From Nitrospirota bacterium (lineage in GTDB: Bacteria > Nitrospirota > Leptospirillia > Leptospirillales > Leptospirillaceae): a DNA stretch of 64,000 nt. The stretch is from the NCBI GenBank assembly GCA_021820445.1, contig JAKADN010000003.1:1-64000 (forward strand), given 5' to 3'. Shown here in pieces: positions 1 to 9,864 of the stretch; the stretch's first letter is position 1; each line of letters opens with the position of its first letter. Below the pieces are notes generated by a model, which was not told the DNA's origin, made no database searches, and saw nothing but the letters and a program-made list of their open reading frames with translations. The translations under genes were made by a program, and so were the position numbers.

Positions 1-255
1 TACTGGCTCATGACCATCGGGTTCATCATCTTCTGGACCTCGCTCACGGCGGCCGGCCTCATCCAGGCGGCGGCCAAGGTCTACGAGATCCCCTACGTGG
101 CGTCCGTCCAGGCCGCCCACCCCTACATGGTGGCCCGGGCCTGGGGCGGCTTCATGATCATCGCCGGACAATGGATCTTCCTCTACAACATCTATCGGGT
201 GGCAACCTCCCGATCTTCCGAGCCTCTTGCCGTACCGGAAAAGGTGACTGCGTAG
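1..255 (+). CDS. ccoN: cbb3-type cytochrome c oxidase subunit I, C-terminal fragment (truncated by window start)
   Basis: Frame 1 is open from base 1: YWLMTIGFIIFWTSLTAAGLIQAAAKVYEIPYVASVQAAHPYMVARAWGG..., resembling the last helices of CcoN; stop TAG at 253-255. Confidence 0.65.
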   Translation, partial: YWLMTIGFIIFWTSLTAAGLIQAAAKVYEIPYVASVQAAHPYMVARAWGGFMIIAGQWIFLYNIYRVATSRSSEPLAVPEKVTA

Positions 256-285
256 GCCATACGACAGTCTGCCCTGTCCTCGAAA

Positions 286-381
286 ATCACCGGATCATGG
301 GGATCCGGTGATGAATGGGATTCCGAACTGGAAGCCGGAATCCCCCCTCTCGTCCCAGGGACGATGCCCCGGCATCGTCCC
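286..381 (+). terminator. Three consecutive hairpins (286-312, 317-344, 358-381) downstream of the oxidase gene; the last resembles an intrinsic terminator
   Basis: ATCACCGGATC/GATCCGGTGAT; GGGATTCCG/CGGAATCCC; GGGACGATGCC/GGCATCGTCCC followed by TTT. Confidence 0.55.
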
Positions 382-662
382 TTTACCATCAAAAAATAAA
401 AGAAAAATGAGACGGACATAGACGAATGATCCATGGGATTCCCTCAAGAAAGGGGCACTCCTGAAACTGGCCTTACGATCCCCCGCTATTCCCAGGGTAT
501 TTTATCGTCCTGTCTGCCTCCCGAATTTCTTCCGATCATGAGGAATACATCCTTTGCTCTTTAGAAGCGGATCCTGACAAGGCAGAAAAGAGGACCTTTT
601 ACTAGAAGGGTTCTTGATTTCAAATCCTGCGTCAATTTCGTCTGCCATATCAGAGGGTCTTT

Positions 663-2282
663 ATGAAAAAACTCATCAGAAAAACGGGTATTGTGGTCGT
701 CATGATGCTCATCCTCAACATTGGAACGGGAAGCTGGCTGCAGTACCAGCTCACACGCGGGATCGAGTCCGAAGCCTCTCTCCAATCCGTGGCAATGGAC
801 CTCGCCCTCATGATGGCCTCCGAGTCCCGCATGGAGCGATCCATGAGCAAACTCGTGGAAAATACCAGTGCCAACTTCAGCGCGGACCAGGCCATTGTCA
901 TCCAGATGAAGGCCCTCTCCCACGTCCAGATGGTTCGTCTAAAGATTGATGCAAAAAAAGCCTGGGGAACTTTGGCACCCCTGAAGGATCTTGTACGGGA
1001 CCGGAACGAAGCGCATTCCACATCGCTTCAGATCGTAAACCTGGTCAAAAACCACCATGAAAACCTTGGACCGAGGCTGTGGACAAAAATAGCGCATCCG
1101 GCCTTTTCCCATTACGTCATCGAAACCCGCCTCCTGTTTGCCCACATGACCCGGCAGATCCAGAAGATCGAGAAAAACATCCTCCGAATGCGAACGATCC
1201 AGACATGGGTCCAGATCGTGACGCTCATGGCGTGGGCGATCGTGCTCTTTTGGGATTTCAAGGCCCTGTCGAAGATGGCCCGGCGGCTGGGGACGGCCGC
1301 CGAAACCGTCCTTCTCGCATCGAATCGTGACCTGACCAGACTTTCGAAGATTGACGGACCGGACGAGGCTGGCTTGGTGGGCCGGGGCATTGACCGCCTG
1401 ATTGAGGAGCTTTCCGGGGTGACCGGTGATCTGAACAGGCAAGCCCAGACAATTTCCCAAGAGACCGACCAGCTCTCCCGGGTTCTTTCGGCGGTCTCCG
1501 AGGGATTTCGCGAGGCCGTCAATACTCTGGCCGATGTCCGGGGAAAGGCCCAGGTTTTGGCAGAGGAAGCCCGACGGGAGAACGAGCTGGCGCTCGAAAT
1601 GGGAAAAGCCTCGAAGCAGGCCGTCGGTGAAACAGAGCATGGATCGAAGACGGTTCGAAGCGTCCTCGAGTCCGTCCGTACATCCTCCGAGGAAATAACC
1701 AGCCTTGCAAATCGTATTGCCGGTCTCGAAGAGGCAAGCCAGAATGTTGGCACCATCGCCGGCTCCATCACGGCTATCGCGACCCAGACAAACCTCCTCG
1801 CACTGAATGCCGCGATCGAAGCGGCCCGGGCCGGGGAGCAGGGGCGGGGATTTGCCGTCGTGGCGGAGGAGGTCCGGAAGCTTGCCCAAACGACTTCAAA
1901 AGCCACCGAGGAAATCAGCGCCGCCCTCGCGGATATTCAGACGTCCATCGCCGAAACAGTCTCGGACATCCGCAAGGAAGCCTCCGCGCTGGCGGATTGC
2001 GGAGCCAAGGCGGGCCAGGCCGAAAAGGTCCTCGATACCCTGGCCGGAATGGTCCGGACCACTGGGCACAACGTCGATATCATCGTGGGAGAAACGGAGG
2101 GGCAGAAGAAGTCCTCCGAGCGGATACTGGAAGCCGTGAATGCTCTTTCGGGGATCATGGAAGCCAGGGGAAAAGATATTTCGTCTGCCGTACCGGCTGT
2201 CGAGTGCCTCAGGGAAATTGTCCGGTCCCTTTCGGCCCTGACGTCTTCCTTCCGGACCGAAACAGAAAGCAATCCTCTCTGA
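663..2282 (+). CDS. Methyl-accepting chemotaxis protein
   Basis: N-terminal TM, second TM near residue 190, signalling hairpin [47 protein letters not shown]. Confidence 0.93.
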   Translation: MKKLIRKTGIVVVMMLILNIGTGSWLQYQLTRGIESEASLQSVAMDLALMMASESRMERSMSKLVENTSANFSADQAIVIQMKALSHVQMVRLKIDAKKAWGTLAPLKDLVRDRNEAHSTSLQIVNLVKNHHENLGPRLWTKIAHPAFSHYVIETRLLFAHMTRQIQKIEKNILRMRTIQTWVQIVTLMAWAIVLFWDFKALSKMARRLGTAAETVLLASNRDLTRLSKIDGPDEAGLVGRGIDRLIEELSGVTGDLNRQAQTISQETDQLSRVLSAVSEGFREAVNTLADVRGKAQVLAEEARRENELALEMGKASKQAVGETEHGSKTVRSVLESVRTSSEEITSLANRIAGLEEASQNVGTIAGSITAIATQTNLLALNAAIEAARAGEQGRGFAVVAEEVRKLAQTTSKATEEISAALADIQTSIAETVSDIRKEASALADCGAKAGQAEKVLDTLAGMVRTTGHNVDIIVGETEGQKKSSERILEAVNALSGIMEARGKDISSAVPAVECLREIVRSLSALTSSFRTETESNPL

Positions 2283-2333
2283 GAAGGGGAGGCTCTTGAA
2301 AGGAGAAGGTGAAGCCCTTGAAGGTCGGAGCGA

Positions 2334-3716
2334 TTAAACTGCCGGTTCAGGAACTCCGACTTCCCATGCTTCAAGATCATAGGCATGGGTTTTTACGATC
2401 CGACAATCCACGATATCTCCCGGACGGCCTTGTCCCGAAAGGATCAGGACCTCTCCATCAATTCCGTCGGGGGCCATTCCCATGATCCGTCCGGCAAGAA
2501 CCAGATCCGACTGTTCGGAGAGGCCTTCGATCAATACCGGCAAGGTTTTTCCTTCAAGGATCCGATTCTTCTCCTGGGCGATGGTCGCGCACAGCGACAT
2601 CAGATCCTTTCTCCGGCGCATACGGGTCCTGTGGGGGACCTGTCCCGGAAGGTCGTAGGAGGGCGTCCCCTCTTCCCTTGAAAAGGCAAAAACCCCGACA
2701 TGGTCGAAGCGGGCCCACTCGGCAAAGCGAAGCAGGGTTTCAAACTCCTTCTCCCCTTCACCGGGGAAGCCCACGATAAAGGTGGTTCTCAGGACAATTT
2801 CCGGAACGGCGTTCCGGATGCGGTCGACCAGCCTTTTCATGAAATCGAGGCTTCCAGGCCTTTTCATAGCCCCCAGGATTCCTTCGTCGACATGCTGCAG
2901 AGGGATGTCGAGATAAGGCAGGATGCTCCGGGATTCCCGGATCGTCCGCAAAAGAGACTCCGTAACCAGCGTCGGATACGCATACAGGAGGCGAACCCAG
3001 GGAACGCCTCCCTCCGTGTCGATCCTTTCGAGGAGAGCGGACAGGCCATCGGTCTGACCCAGGTCATGGCCATACCGTGTCAGGTCCTGGGCAATAAGGG
3101 TGATCTCCTTTACCCCGCGAGAGGAAAGGTGCCGCACCTCGGCCAGGATTTCCTCCGGTGGGCGGCTGACCTGCCCTCCCCGGGCGAGGGGAATCGAACA
3201 GAAGGTGCAAGGATGATCGCAGCCTTCCGAAACCTTGACATAGGCCCTGTGGGGAGGAGTCAAACGCGACTCTGCCAGCGGAAAAGTCAGACGGGGGCGA
3301 ACTGAGGGGGCAATCCCACCCACCTCGTCAAGAATTTCGCCGAGCCGTCCCTCATCGAAGGTGGTCAGCGCCAAATCCATTTCGGGAATGAGATCCCCCA
3401 TCTGGTCCCGGTATCGGGAGACCAGGCAACCCGCCCCGACCAGATATTTTGCCTTCCCTTCCTCTTTGTACCGGGAAAGCTCCAGGATGGTATCGACCGA
3501 TTCTTTCCGGGCGTCGGTCACGAAACTGCAGGTGTTCACGAGGAGGATTTCCGCTGCCTCCAGATCGGGCACCACGGTATACCCCCGACCGGAAAGATCG
3601 CTGATCATGCGTTCGGTATCGGCGGCGTTTTTCGGACACCCGAGGCTGACGATTCCGACCGTCTTTTCCTTCCACTGAATCTTTTTTTTCACGTTCCGAT
3701 CACCCGCAGCAATCAA
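2334..3716 (-). CDS. rimO: Ribosomal protein S12 methylthiotransferase RimO (radical SAM, MTTase)
   Basis: VSLGCPKNAADTERM, KVSEGCDHPCTFCSIPLARG, C-terminal TRAM-like region. Confidence 0.93.
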   Translation of the reverse strand: MIAAGDRNVKKKIQWKEKTVGIVSLGCPKNAADTERMISDLSGRGYTVVPDLEAAEILLVNTCSFVTDARKESVDTILELSRYKEEGKAKYLVGAGCLVSRYRDQMGDLIPEMDLALTTFDEGRLGEILDEVGGIAPSVRPRLTFPLAESRLTPPHRAYVKVSEGCDHPCTFCSIPLARGGQVSRPPEEILAEVRHLSSRGVKEITLIAQDLTRYGHDLGQTDGLSALLERIDTEGGVPWVRLLYAYPTLVTESLLRTIRESRSILPYLDIPLQHVDEGILGAMKRPGSLDFMKRLVDRIRNAVPEIVLRTTFIVGFPGEGEKEFETLLRFAEWARFDHVGVFAFSREEGTPSYDLPGQVPHRTRMRRRKDLMSLCATIAQEKNRILEGKTLPVLIEGLSEQSDLVLAGRIMGMAPDGIDGEVLILSGQGRPGDIVDCRIVKTHAYDLEAWEVGVPEPAV

Positions 3717-3815
3717 TTTCTCCCGGCTTCCGCATTAGGAAGGGGAAATCCAACATGGTACAATGGGAAGCGAATGTAGCCACTTCCTGACAATTTTCTC
3801 AAGGACCAATAATTT

Positions 3816-4268
3816 ATGAAAAATCTGTTGATCGTGATGGCGATCGTCATCACCATTGCCATCGCCTATTCCATGGGAAAAAAAGAAAACGGATCCCAAG
3901 TCAATGACCTCAAATCCCAGATGGACAACCTCAAGCTGCAACTGAACGAGCAGGGAAAGAACTTCAGCCAGTCCTACCAGAGACTCCATCGCTCCCTGGA
4001 TCTCCATATGGCGGAAACGAGCATCGAAGCGGCGGTTCACGATACGCTCGACCAGAATTTCGGACAGGCCCGAATCGCCGTTGACTCCGCAAAAAAGTTT
4101 CTCAAGGGAGCCCCGGGAAACCGGATTTCCCCGGCAGAAATTACGTCGCTGTCCCAAACACTCGACCAGGCCTCAGAAAAGCTGAACCATCTCGACAAGG
4201 ATGCCATCAAGGGACTCAACGACGCCGATCAGAAAATCCGGTCCCTCATCCTCAAAAACTCACAATAG
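3816..4268 (+). CDS. Hypothetical protein with N-terminal TM/signal anchor and coiled-coil
   Basis: MKNLLIVMAIVITIAIAYSMG followed by heptad-like helices. Confidence 0.6.
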   Translation: MKNLLIVMAIVITIAIAYSMGKKENGSQVNDLKSQMDNLKLQLNEQGKNFSQSYQRLHRSLDLHMAETSIEAAVHDTLDQNFGQARIAVDSAKKFLKGAPGNRISPAEITSLSQTLDQASEKLNHLDKDAIKGLNDADQKIRSLILKNSQ

Positions 4269-4281
4269 GATTTCCTGAAGA

Positions 4282-4449
4282 TTACCGGGTGCTCTGGATT
4301 CTTTTGAAGAATCCCTGATAAGGGATCTCCGGATTGTTCATGACAACGATCTGCACGAGTTCCCACCCTTCCTCACCCAGGAAATTAAGCTGGTTCTCAA
4401 TCTGCTCCCGACTGATGGGTGCAACGCGATATTCCCAGATCATTGCCAT
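4282..4449 (-). CDS. Small DUF4177-like protein (55 aa), not in the supplied ORF track
   Basis: Manual translation: MAMIWEYRVAPISREQIENQLNFLGEEGWELVQIVVMNNPEIPYQGFFKRIQSTR*; starts directly after the stop of 4452..4655. Confidence 0.75.
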   Translation of the reverse strand: MAMIWEYRVAPISREQIENQLNFLGEEGWELVQIVVMNNPEIPYQGFFKRIQSTR

Positions 4450-4451
4450 CG

Positions 4452-4655
4452 TCAGCTCTCTTTCGAGGAAGCACCTTCAGCGGGAGGAGACAGCCGTCGT
4501 CTCTTGTTGGCAACCCTCCGGACAATCCGCTTGAGACGCCGGAGCTCTGAGTCAGCCTTCCGGTTCTCGGACGAAACTTCCGATTTCTTTTTCTGAAGCA
4601 TTTCCTTTGTAAGAGTCAGCCTTTTTCCCAGCTTTTCAATTTTTGCTTCCGACAT
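4452..4655 (-). CDS. Small basic coiled-coil protein, hypothetical
   Basis: 67-aa Lys/Arg-rich ORF immediately upstream of the DUF4177-like ORF. Confidence 0.5.
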   Translation of the reverse strand: MSEAKIEKLGKRLTLTKEMLQKKKSEVSSENRKADSELRRLKRIVRRVANKRRRLSPPAEGASSKES

Positions 4656-4687
4656 TCTTCATCCTTTTCGATTAATGGTTAAAACGT

Positions 4688-5431
4688 TTAGTCCACCTCA
4701 ACGATGAAGGCACTCCCGAGGTTCGCCTTCACCTCCCGGGCAACTGAACGGGCCCTTTGCGGATCCGTAAAATGGCCGACCTGCACGCGAAAAATCGGCT
4801 GACCGCCGAAATGCGCCCGTTGTATTCTTATGTGGTCATATCCTCTCAGCTTTTTTCTGTAGCTCAGAGCCTTGTCGTAGCTCGAAAAAGAGGCGACCTG
4901 AATCGAGTAATGGCTTTCTGGCCCCGTTCCTCGCCCCCCTGGAACCGAGAGAACGGTCAATTTGACCAGACCCGTTCCGGGACCAATGATTTCAAGGCGG
5001 TTGGCGGCCTCCCAGGAGAGGTCGATGATCCGTCCCGAAACAAAGGGACCCCGATCATTGATTAAAACATCGACCGAGCGGCCATTGGCCAAATTGGTCA
5101 CTCTGACGGTCGAGCCCAATGGAAGGGTGCGATGGGCGGCCGTCAAAGCGTGTTTACGAAAAATCGATCCGCTTGCCGTTCGTTTTCCATAAAATGTTGG
5201 GCCATACCAGGAGGCTCGTCCGACCTCCGTCATTCCGACTTTCCCTTCGACAACGGAAAAGTCAGGCTGCCCGAATCGCTCCCTGGAGACGACCTCCCCT
5301 CCGGAATGGCCCCATGAGACGGGAGCCCCGGAGGGGGATACGCAGGCGGAGAGTGCGAAAAGAGTAGCGATGGCTCCCGTCCCCGTCAGAAAGGTCGTCC
5401 AGCTTCTTTTCCACAAAACGCCCTTTTTCAT
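4688..5431 (-). CDS. rlpA: RlpA-like lipoprotein (double-psi beta-barrel plus SPOR domain)
   Basis: GRASWYGPTFYGKRTASGSIF...LPLGSTVRVTNLANGRSVDVLINDRGPFVSGRIIDLS; lipobox FALSAC; C-terminal SPOR-like repeat; SD GGAGGGG upstream of the ATG at 5431. Confidence 0.88.
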   Translation of the reverse strand: MKKGVLWKRSWTTFLTGTGAIATLFALSACVSPSGAPVSWGHSGGEVVSRERFGQPDFSVVEGKVGMTEVGRASWYGPTFYGKRTASGSIFRKHALTAAHRTLPLGSTVRVTNLANGRSVDVLINDRGPFVSGRIIDLSWEAANRLEIIGPGTGLVKLTVLSVPGGRGTGPESHYSIQVASFSSYDKALSYRKKLRGYDHIRIQRAHFGGQPIFRVQVGHFTDPQRARSVAREVKANLGSAFIVEVD

Positions 5432-6449
5432 TCGATCCGTCCCCTCCAGGCGACTTTCCCCTGAGCTGACGAAAATCTGCCCAGATATCGATAATCCCGA
5501 CAATGCCCAGAATCATGAGGAACATTGGCTGGATCAGGATAAAGACCCCCGATACAAGCCAAAACCATGCCCCCAGACGTCTCTTCCTTACATAGCTTAA
5601 CAAAACCCCTGCCCCTTGTCCTACATAAAGAACCCCCAGAACCATGACGAGATTGGTTCCTAGTACCCGGATTTCGAAAGAGGGTATCAGGAGCAGTGCC
5701 ATGGACGCGATCAAGGCAAAAATGACGGGATCGGGAAGAACCCACCGATCGATTCCTAGAACTCCCGAAGAAAGATTCCGGCTTTCAAGAATTCCGACTG
5801 TCGTGGCCCATACAGTCACGGCTGTCAGGAGTGCGAGACTCGACAAGACACCGGGAAGAAGGGCAATGAAGGCTCGGTATATGAGGGGTTCGAGGCCCAA
5901 AACCCGGGCCTGATCCGAGGGGGTCAGGGTTGTTTGGGAATTCTTTATGGCCGCATTCATCACGACATCGAGTGCCCCGTGAATCGTCTGGGCGAACCCG
6001 GTCCAGATCTGTCCATGGGTTTTCATGTACAAGAAAAGACCGATTCCCCCGAGGAAAAAAAGGATCTGGAAGGAGGTCGAGAAAAGCATCGGAAGGATAC
6101 GCACCTGTCGACGCAACAGTTCTGCTGTCAGGAGAGCCGGAAGGCCACACCATCCGATATAGATCAGAACCTGAAGGCCCGGCATGGGATTATGAAGAAG
6201 CGATCCCAATAGAAAGATCAGCCCTCCTGACGTGATCATGGCGCCAGTGCCCAGAAGCTGGGCCGGGAACTGAATCTGGGCCAGCACGAGAGGAACACCG
6301 GAAAACATGGCGACAAGAATGCCGACCCGGGGAAGGGCTAGCAGGGAGAGATAGAGTGCCGTTGAAAAAGACACCGTCGACAGGAAAACTCCGACGGGAA
6401 AGGGAGTGTTCAGCTCAGCTTTCCTCGGCAAAGGCAAGAAATGCAACAT
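5262..6449 (-). CDS. Multi-TM membrane protein, DUF2232-like
   Basis: Several TM helices; position after rpsR; ORF continues out of frame into rlpA. Confidence 0.7.
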   Translation of the reverse strand: MLHFLPLPRKAELNTPFPVGVFLSTVSFSTALYLSLLALPRVGILVAMFSGVPLVLAQIQFPAQLLGTGAMITSGGLIFLLGSLLHNPMPGLQVLIYIGWCGLPALLTAELLRRQVRILPMLFSTSFQILFFLGGIGLFLYMKTHGQIWTGFAQTIHGALDVVMNAAIKNSQTTLTPSDQARVLGLEPLIYRAFIALLPGVLSSLALLTAVTVWATTVGILESRNLSSGVLGIDRWVLPDPVIFALIASMALLLIPSFEIRVLGTNLVMVLGVLYVGQGAGVLLSYVRKRRLGAWFWLVSGVFILIQPMFLMILGIVGIIDIWADFRQLRGKSPGGDGSNEKGRFVEKKLDDLSDGDGSHRYSFRTLRLRIPLRGSRLMGPFRRGGRLQGAIRAA

Positions 6450-6663
6450 TTCTGGCCTGCTTGATCGCCTTAGAGACCGCCCTCTGATGATGGGAGCAGG
6501 TTCCAGTCAGTCTTCGGGGAAGAATTTTTCCCCTCTCGGTCAGGTAGGAGTGGAGCGTGACCTGATCCTTGAAGTCGATAAGAAGATCTTCTGTGCAAAA
6601 ACGGCATACTTTCTTTCTCTGGAAAGAGCGAGCCTGACCTGCCATGCGTGTATTTCCTTTCAT
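6415..6663 (-). CDS. rpsR: 30S ribosomal protein S18
   Basis: KKVCRFC...LHSYLTERGKILPRRLTGTCSHHQRAVSKAIKQARNVAFLAF. Confidence 0.95.
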   Translation of the reverse strand: MKGNTRMAGQARSFQRKKVCRFCTEDLLIDFKDQVTLHSYLTERGKILPRRLTGTCSHHQRAVSKAIKQARNVAFLAFAEES

Positions 6664-6702
6664 TTGAGCTGAATGCTGTTAATATTCTTCATGATAATCA
6701 CA

Positions 6703-7131
6703 TTAAAAAGGGATGTCTGATTCTCCCTGTCCCATGAGCAGATCCGCACCAGGATCCGGATAGGATTCCTGACGGTGTGTCATATCGGAGCCGGAGCCCG
6801 ATGAACGCTTGGGCGGGCCCACAAAGGTCAAAGTCTGGATGATGACCTCGATCTTCGAACGCTTCTGACCTTCCTGTTCCCAACGGTTTTGCTGAAGACG
6901 GCCTTCGATCAGAATCGGCATTCCCTTCCCAAGATATTCCTTGGCAAAATCAGCCTGTTTTCCGAAGGCAACACAATCGATGAAGCTGACATCTTCTTTT
7001 TCATCGTTTCCCCTCACGCGATTGTTGATCGCGAGAGTGAAGGTTCCAACGGACATTCCTCCCCCTGTGACCCGCATTTCTGGGTCCCTGGTCAGATTGC
7101 CCATAAGAATCACCTTGTTATAACTGCTCAA
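6703..7131 (-). CDS. ssb: Single-stranded DNA-binding protein
   Basis: MSSYNKVILMGNLTRDPEMRVTGGG...; acidic tail ending GESDIPF. Confidence 0.95.
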   Translation of the reverse strand: MSSYNKVILMGNLTRDPEMRVTGGGMSVGTFTLAINNRVRGNDEKEDVSFIDCVAFGKQADFAKEYLGKGMPILIEGRLQQNRWEQEGQKRSKIEVIIQTLTFVGPPKRSSGSGSDMTHRQESYPDPGADLLMGQGESDIPF

Positions 7132-7511
7132 ATGGCCGCTCCTTCAACCGATACCGCACCCTCGGTCGTGGATTCCGCCCCGGCAGGATGTTCGGCATGT
7201 CCTTCGGTGGGGGGAACAACGAGTTTTTTCCTTTTTAAAATCATTGACTTAAGCACCCTCTCATCGAGACGGGCATTGCGCTCGAGCTCGAGCTCGTCCG
7301 AGGCATTGGGAAGTTCGATATAAAGAATAACATATTCGGCTTTCCGTTCCTTTTTCAGCTCATAAGCCAGCTTTTTCTTGCCAAGCCGCTGGGTGGCATG
7401 GACGGTTCCGTTTTTGTCCCCGACGATTTTCTCAAACTTTCCGACCACCGCAGCGGACTCTTCGTCGGAAAGGGTTGGCTTCAACAACAGGACGCATTCA
7501 TAAAAATTCAT
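7128..7511 (-). CDS. rpsF: 30S ribosomal protein S6
   Basis: MNFYECVLLLKPTLSDEE...; gene order rpsF-ssb-rpsR. Confidence 0.93.
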   Translation of the reverse strand: MNFYECVLLLKPTLSDEESAAVVGKFEKIVGDKNGTVHATQRLGKKKLAYELKKERKAEYVILYIELPNASDELELERNARLDERVLKSMILKRKKLVVPPTEGHAEHPAGAESTTEGAVSVEGAAI

Positions 7512-7533
7512 TGGAATTCACCTCTCGATTGAT

Positions 7534-8628
7534 CTAGACATGAAAACGGAAATAGACCACATCTCCGTCCTGAATGATGTACTCCTTGCCCTCAAGGCGC
7601 AGAAGTCCCTTCTCTTTGACGATTTTTTCAGAACCGAGCCGATCAAGATCCTCATACCTCATCACCTCGGCCCGAATGAACCCGCGCTCGATATCCGAAT
7701 GGATTTCCGAAGCGGCTCTGGGAGCTGTCGTTCCTTTCAGAACTGGCCAGGCCCGAACTTCCATCTCCCCGGCGGTCAGGAAGGTCACCAGGCCCAAAGA
7801 CCGGTATCCTTCGAAGGCCAACCGGTCCAGCCCTGAACTTTCCAGACCCAATCCTTCGAGAAAGGCTGCTCTTTCCTGGGGCGGCAGTTCAGCAATTTCG
7901 GCTTCCCATTTTGCACAAATAGGAATCAGGGAGGCACCCCTTCCTGCAATCGCCTTTTCAAGCATTTTGACCCTTTCCGAAGGATGCTGGAATTCTCCTT
8001 CGGAAACATTCGCGACATACAAGGCAGGTTTGTCTGTCAGGAGGCCCAAGCTTCGCCGAAAGATCTCCAACGACGGCTCCGAAGGGATCTCCCGACCAGG
8101 ACGCCCTTCCTCAAGGCCCTTCAGGATCGTCGTGAAAAGGGCTCTCTGGGCTTCGGAATCCTTGCCTTCCGACTTCCACTGCTTTTCCAGCTTCGGCAAC
8201 CGGAGCGTTAGAGAAGACAAGTCCGCCAGGAGGAGTTCCGTTTCGATGACTTCGAGATCCGAGACTGGATTGATTTCACCATGGACATGTGTGATCTCTC
8301 CGTCCTGAAACCCTCGGAGAACATGGACGATGAGGTCCACGGACCGTATGTGCCCCAGAAACTGGTTGCCCAAGCCTTCTCCCTGACTCGCACCTTTGAC
8401 AAGTCCGGCGATATCGACAAATTCCACCGTAGCTGGCGTCACCTTCTTCGGACTGTACAGTTCCGCCAGGCGGTCAAGCCTTTTGTCGGGCACAGGAACG
8501 ATCCCGGAATGCGGATCGATCGTACAAAAAGGATAATTGGCAACCGGGACGGATGCCGCCGTCAACGCATTGAAAAGCGTCGACTTTCCGACATTCGGAA
8601 GCCCCACTATGCCGCAGGAAAGCCCCAC
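7534..8628 (-). CDS. ychF: Obg-family ATPase YchF
   Basis: GIVGLPNVGKSTLFNALT, DIAGLVKGASQGEGLGNQFLGHIR, C-terminal TGS-like IIQDGDVVYFRFHV. Confidence 0.95.
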   Translation of the reverse strand: MGLSCGIVGLPNVGKSTLFNALTAASVPVANYPFCTIDPHSGIVPVPDKRLDRLAELYSPKKVTPATVEFVDIAGLVKGASQGEGLGNQFLGHIRSVDLIVHVLRGFQDGEITHVHGEINPVSDLEVIETELLLADLSSLTLRLPKLEKQWKSEGKDSEAQRALFTTILKGLEEGRPGREIPSEPSLEIFRRSLGLLTDKPALYVANVSEGEFQHPSERVKMLEKAIAGRGASLIPICAKWEAEIAELPPQERAAFLEGLGLESSGLDRLAFEGYRSLGLVTFLTAGEMEVRAWPVLKGTTAPRAASEIHSDIERGFIRAEVMRYEDLDRLGSEKIVKEKGLLRLEGKEYIIQDGDVVYFRFHV

Positions 8629-8641
8629 AGAATCCCCTTCT

Positions 8642-9187
8642 TCAATTCCCGTCTCTGGACATCAGCCATTTTTCGGTCAATGCCAAAGCATTCTCGAATA
8701 AAAATGGAAGCCGTTCTCTTTCTTCTTTAGAAAACGGGGAAAGGACATATCCGCTGATATCCGCCCCCACATAGGGGGGTCTTCCAATCCCGACCTTGAT
8801 TCGGGAGATTTCCTTAGAAGCGGCCGAGCTCAGAATCGATTCGACACCACGCTGCCCCCCGGCTCCACCTTTTTCACGAAAACGAACCATTCCGAAAGGG
8901 GTGTCAAGGTCATCGTGGAGCAACAACCACCGGGAGAAGTCTCCGGCCCCCTTCATCCGAAGCCAGGGAACCACTTTCCCGCTCAGATTCATGAAGGTCA
9001 TCGGAAATACGAGCAGGAGGCGACGGTCTCGCCACAAACCCTCTCCAAATTGAAAGTCAGCCTGTTTTTTGTCCAAAGGAATGGCATATTTTTCAGACAA
9101 AAAATCAAGAAGCCTCTTTCCGACATTGTGACGGGTTCCCGAATACTCCGGCCCAGGGTTTCCAAGCCCGATGATCACCAAAGGCAA
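8642..9187 (-). CDS. pth: Peptidyl-tRNA hydrolase
   Basis: IGLGNPGPEYSGTRHNVG, LLLHDDLDTPFG, GAGGQRGVESI. Confidence 0.94.
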   Translation of the reverse strand: MPLVIIGLGNPGPEYSGTRHNVGKRLLDFLSEKYAIPLDKKQADFQFGEGLWRDRRLLLVFPMTFMNLSGKVVPWLRMKGAGDFSRWLLLHDDLDTPFGMVRFREKGGAGGQRGVESILSSAASKEISRIKVGIGRPPYVGADISGYVLSPFSKEERERLPFLFENALALTEKWLMSRDGN

Positions 9188-9237
9188 GAAACCACCTCCA
9201 CACCCTGATCAAGCCAGTGATGAAAAGAGTCGTCGGA

Positions 9238-9813
9238 TCAGGCTTCGGCCTTCGGCGGAATGACATGCACGGCCACGGAATTTCCGTCATCAAGGACTGT
9301 GACCCCAGGAGGAAGCGAAATTTCCCTCACATGAAGGGTCTGATTGATATCGAGCCCCGAAACGTCCACCTTGATATGGTCCGGCATCTGGAACGAGAGA
9401 CATTCGATATGGAGTTCCCTCATCACAAAATCCAGGATCCCGCCTTTTTTAACCCCGGCGGGCGTATCTCCGATCACTTCAAGAGGAACCTTGTTCCGCA
9501 CCCTCGCCTTTTCTGAAACTTCATAAAAGTCCAGATGGAGAATCGTTCCGGTAATCGGATCCCTTTGGATATCCCGGACGAGAGTCAAGGCCTTATGAAC
9601 CTCTGGGCCTCCGTGTATTTCGAGATCAAACAGGGCATTCTTTCCAGCATGGGTGTGCAAGGCCTTCTCCACATCCTTCAGGGAAGCCGAAAGAGCCCGT
9701 GATTTCCCGCCCCCGTAAACAACCGCCGGGATATGACCGGATCGCCTGAGTGACCGTGCCACACCTTTTCCGTTTTTTTCTCTGAGAGACACTTTCAACT
9801 TGCTGTGATCCAC
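9238..9813 (-). CDS. rplY: 50S ribosomal protein L25/CTC family
   Basis: LKVSLREKNGKGVARSLRRSGHIPAVVYGGG; long (TL5/CTC) form. Confidence 0.92.
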   Translation of the reverse strand: MDHSKLKVSLREKNGKGVARSLRRSGHIPAVVYGGGKSRALSASLKDVEKALHTHAGKNALFDLEIHGGPEVHKALTLVRDIQRDPITGTILHLDFYEVSEKARVRNKVPLEVIGDTPAGVKKGGILDFVMRELHIECLSFQMPDHIKVDVSGLDINQTLHVREISLPPGVTVLDDGNSVAVHVIPPKAEA

Positions 9814-9864
9814 ACCGACCTCCTTTTTACTCTCCGGAGTTTTTATCAGAAACCCCTGAAAATC

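Noticed and set aside
939-1889. 316-aa and 264-aa minus-strand ORFs in this interval
   Set aside because: Antisense to a clear MCP gene; composition typical of shadow ORFs in GC-rich DNA
7270-7300. CTCGAGCTCGAGCTCG repeat inside rpsF
   Set aside because: Short codon repeat for Glu-Leu-Glu residues (ELELE) in S6; not a regulatory repeat
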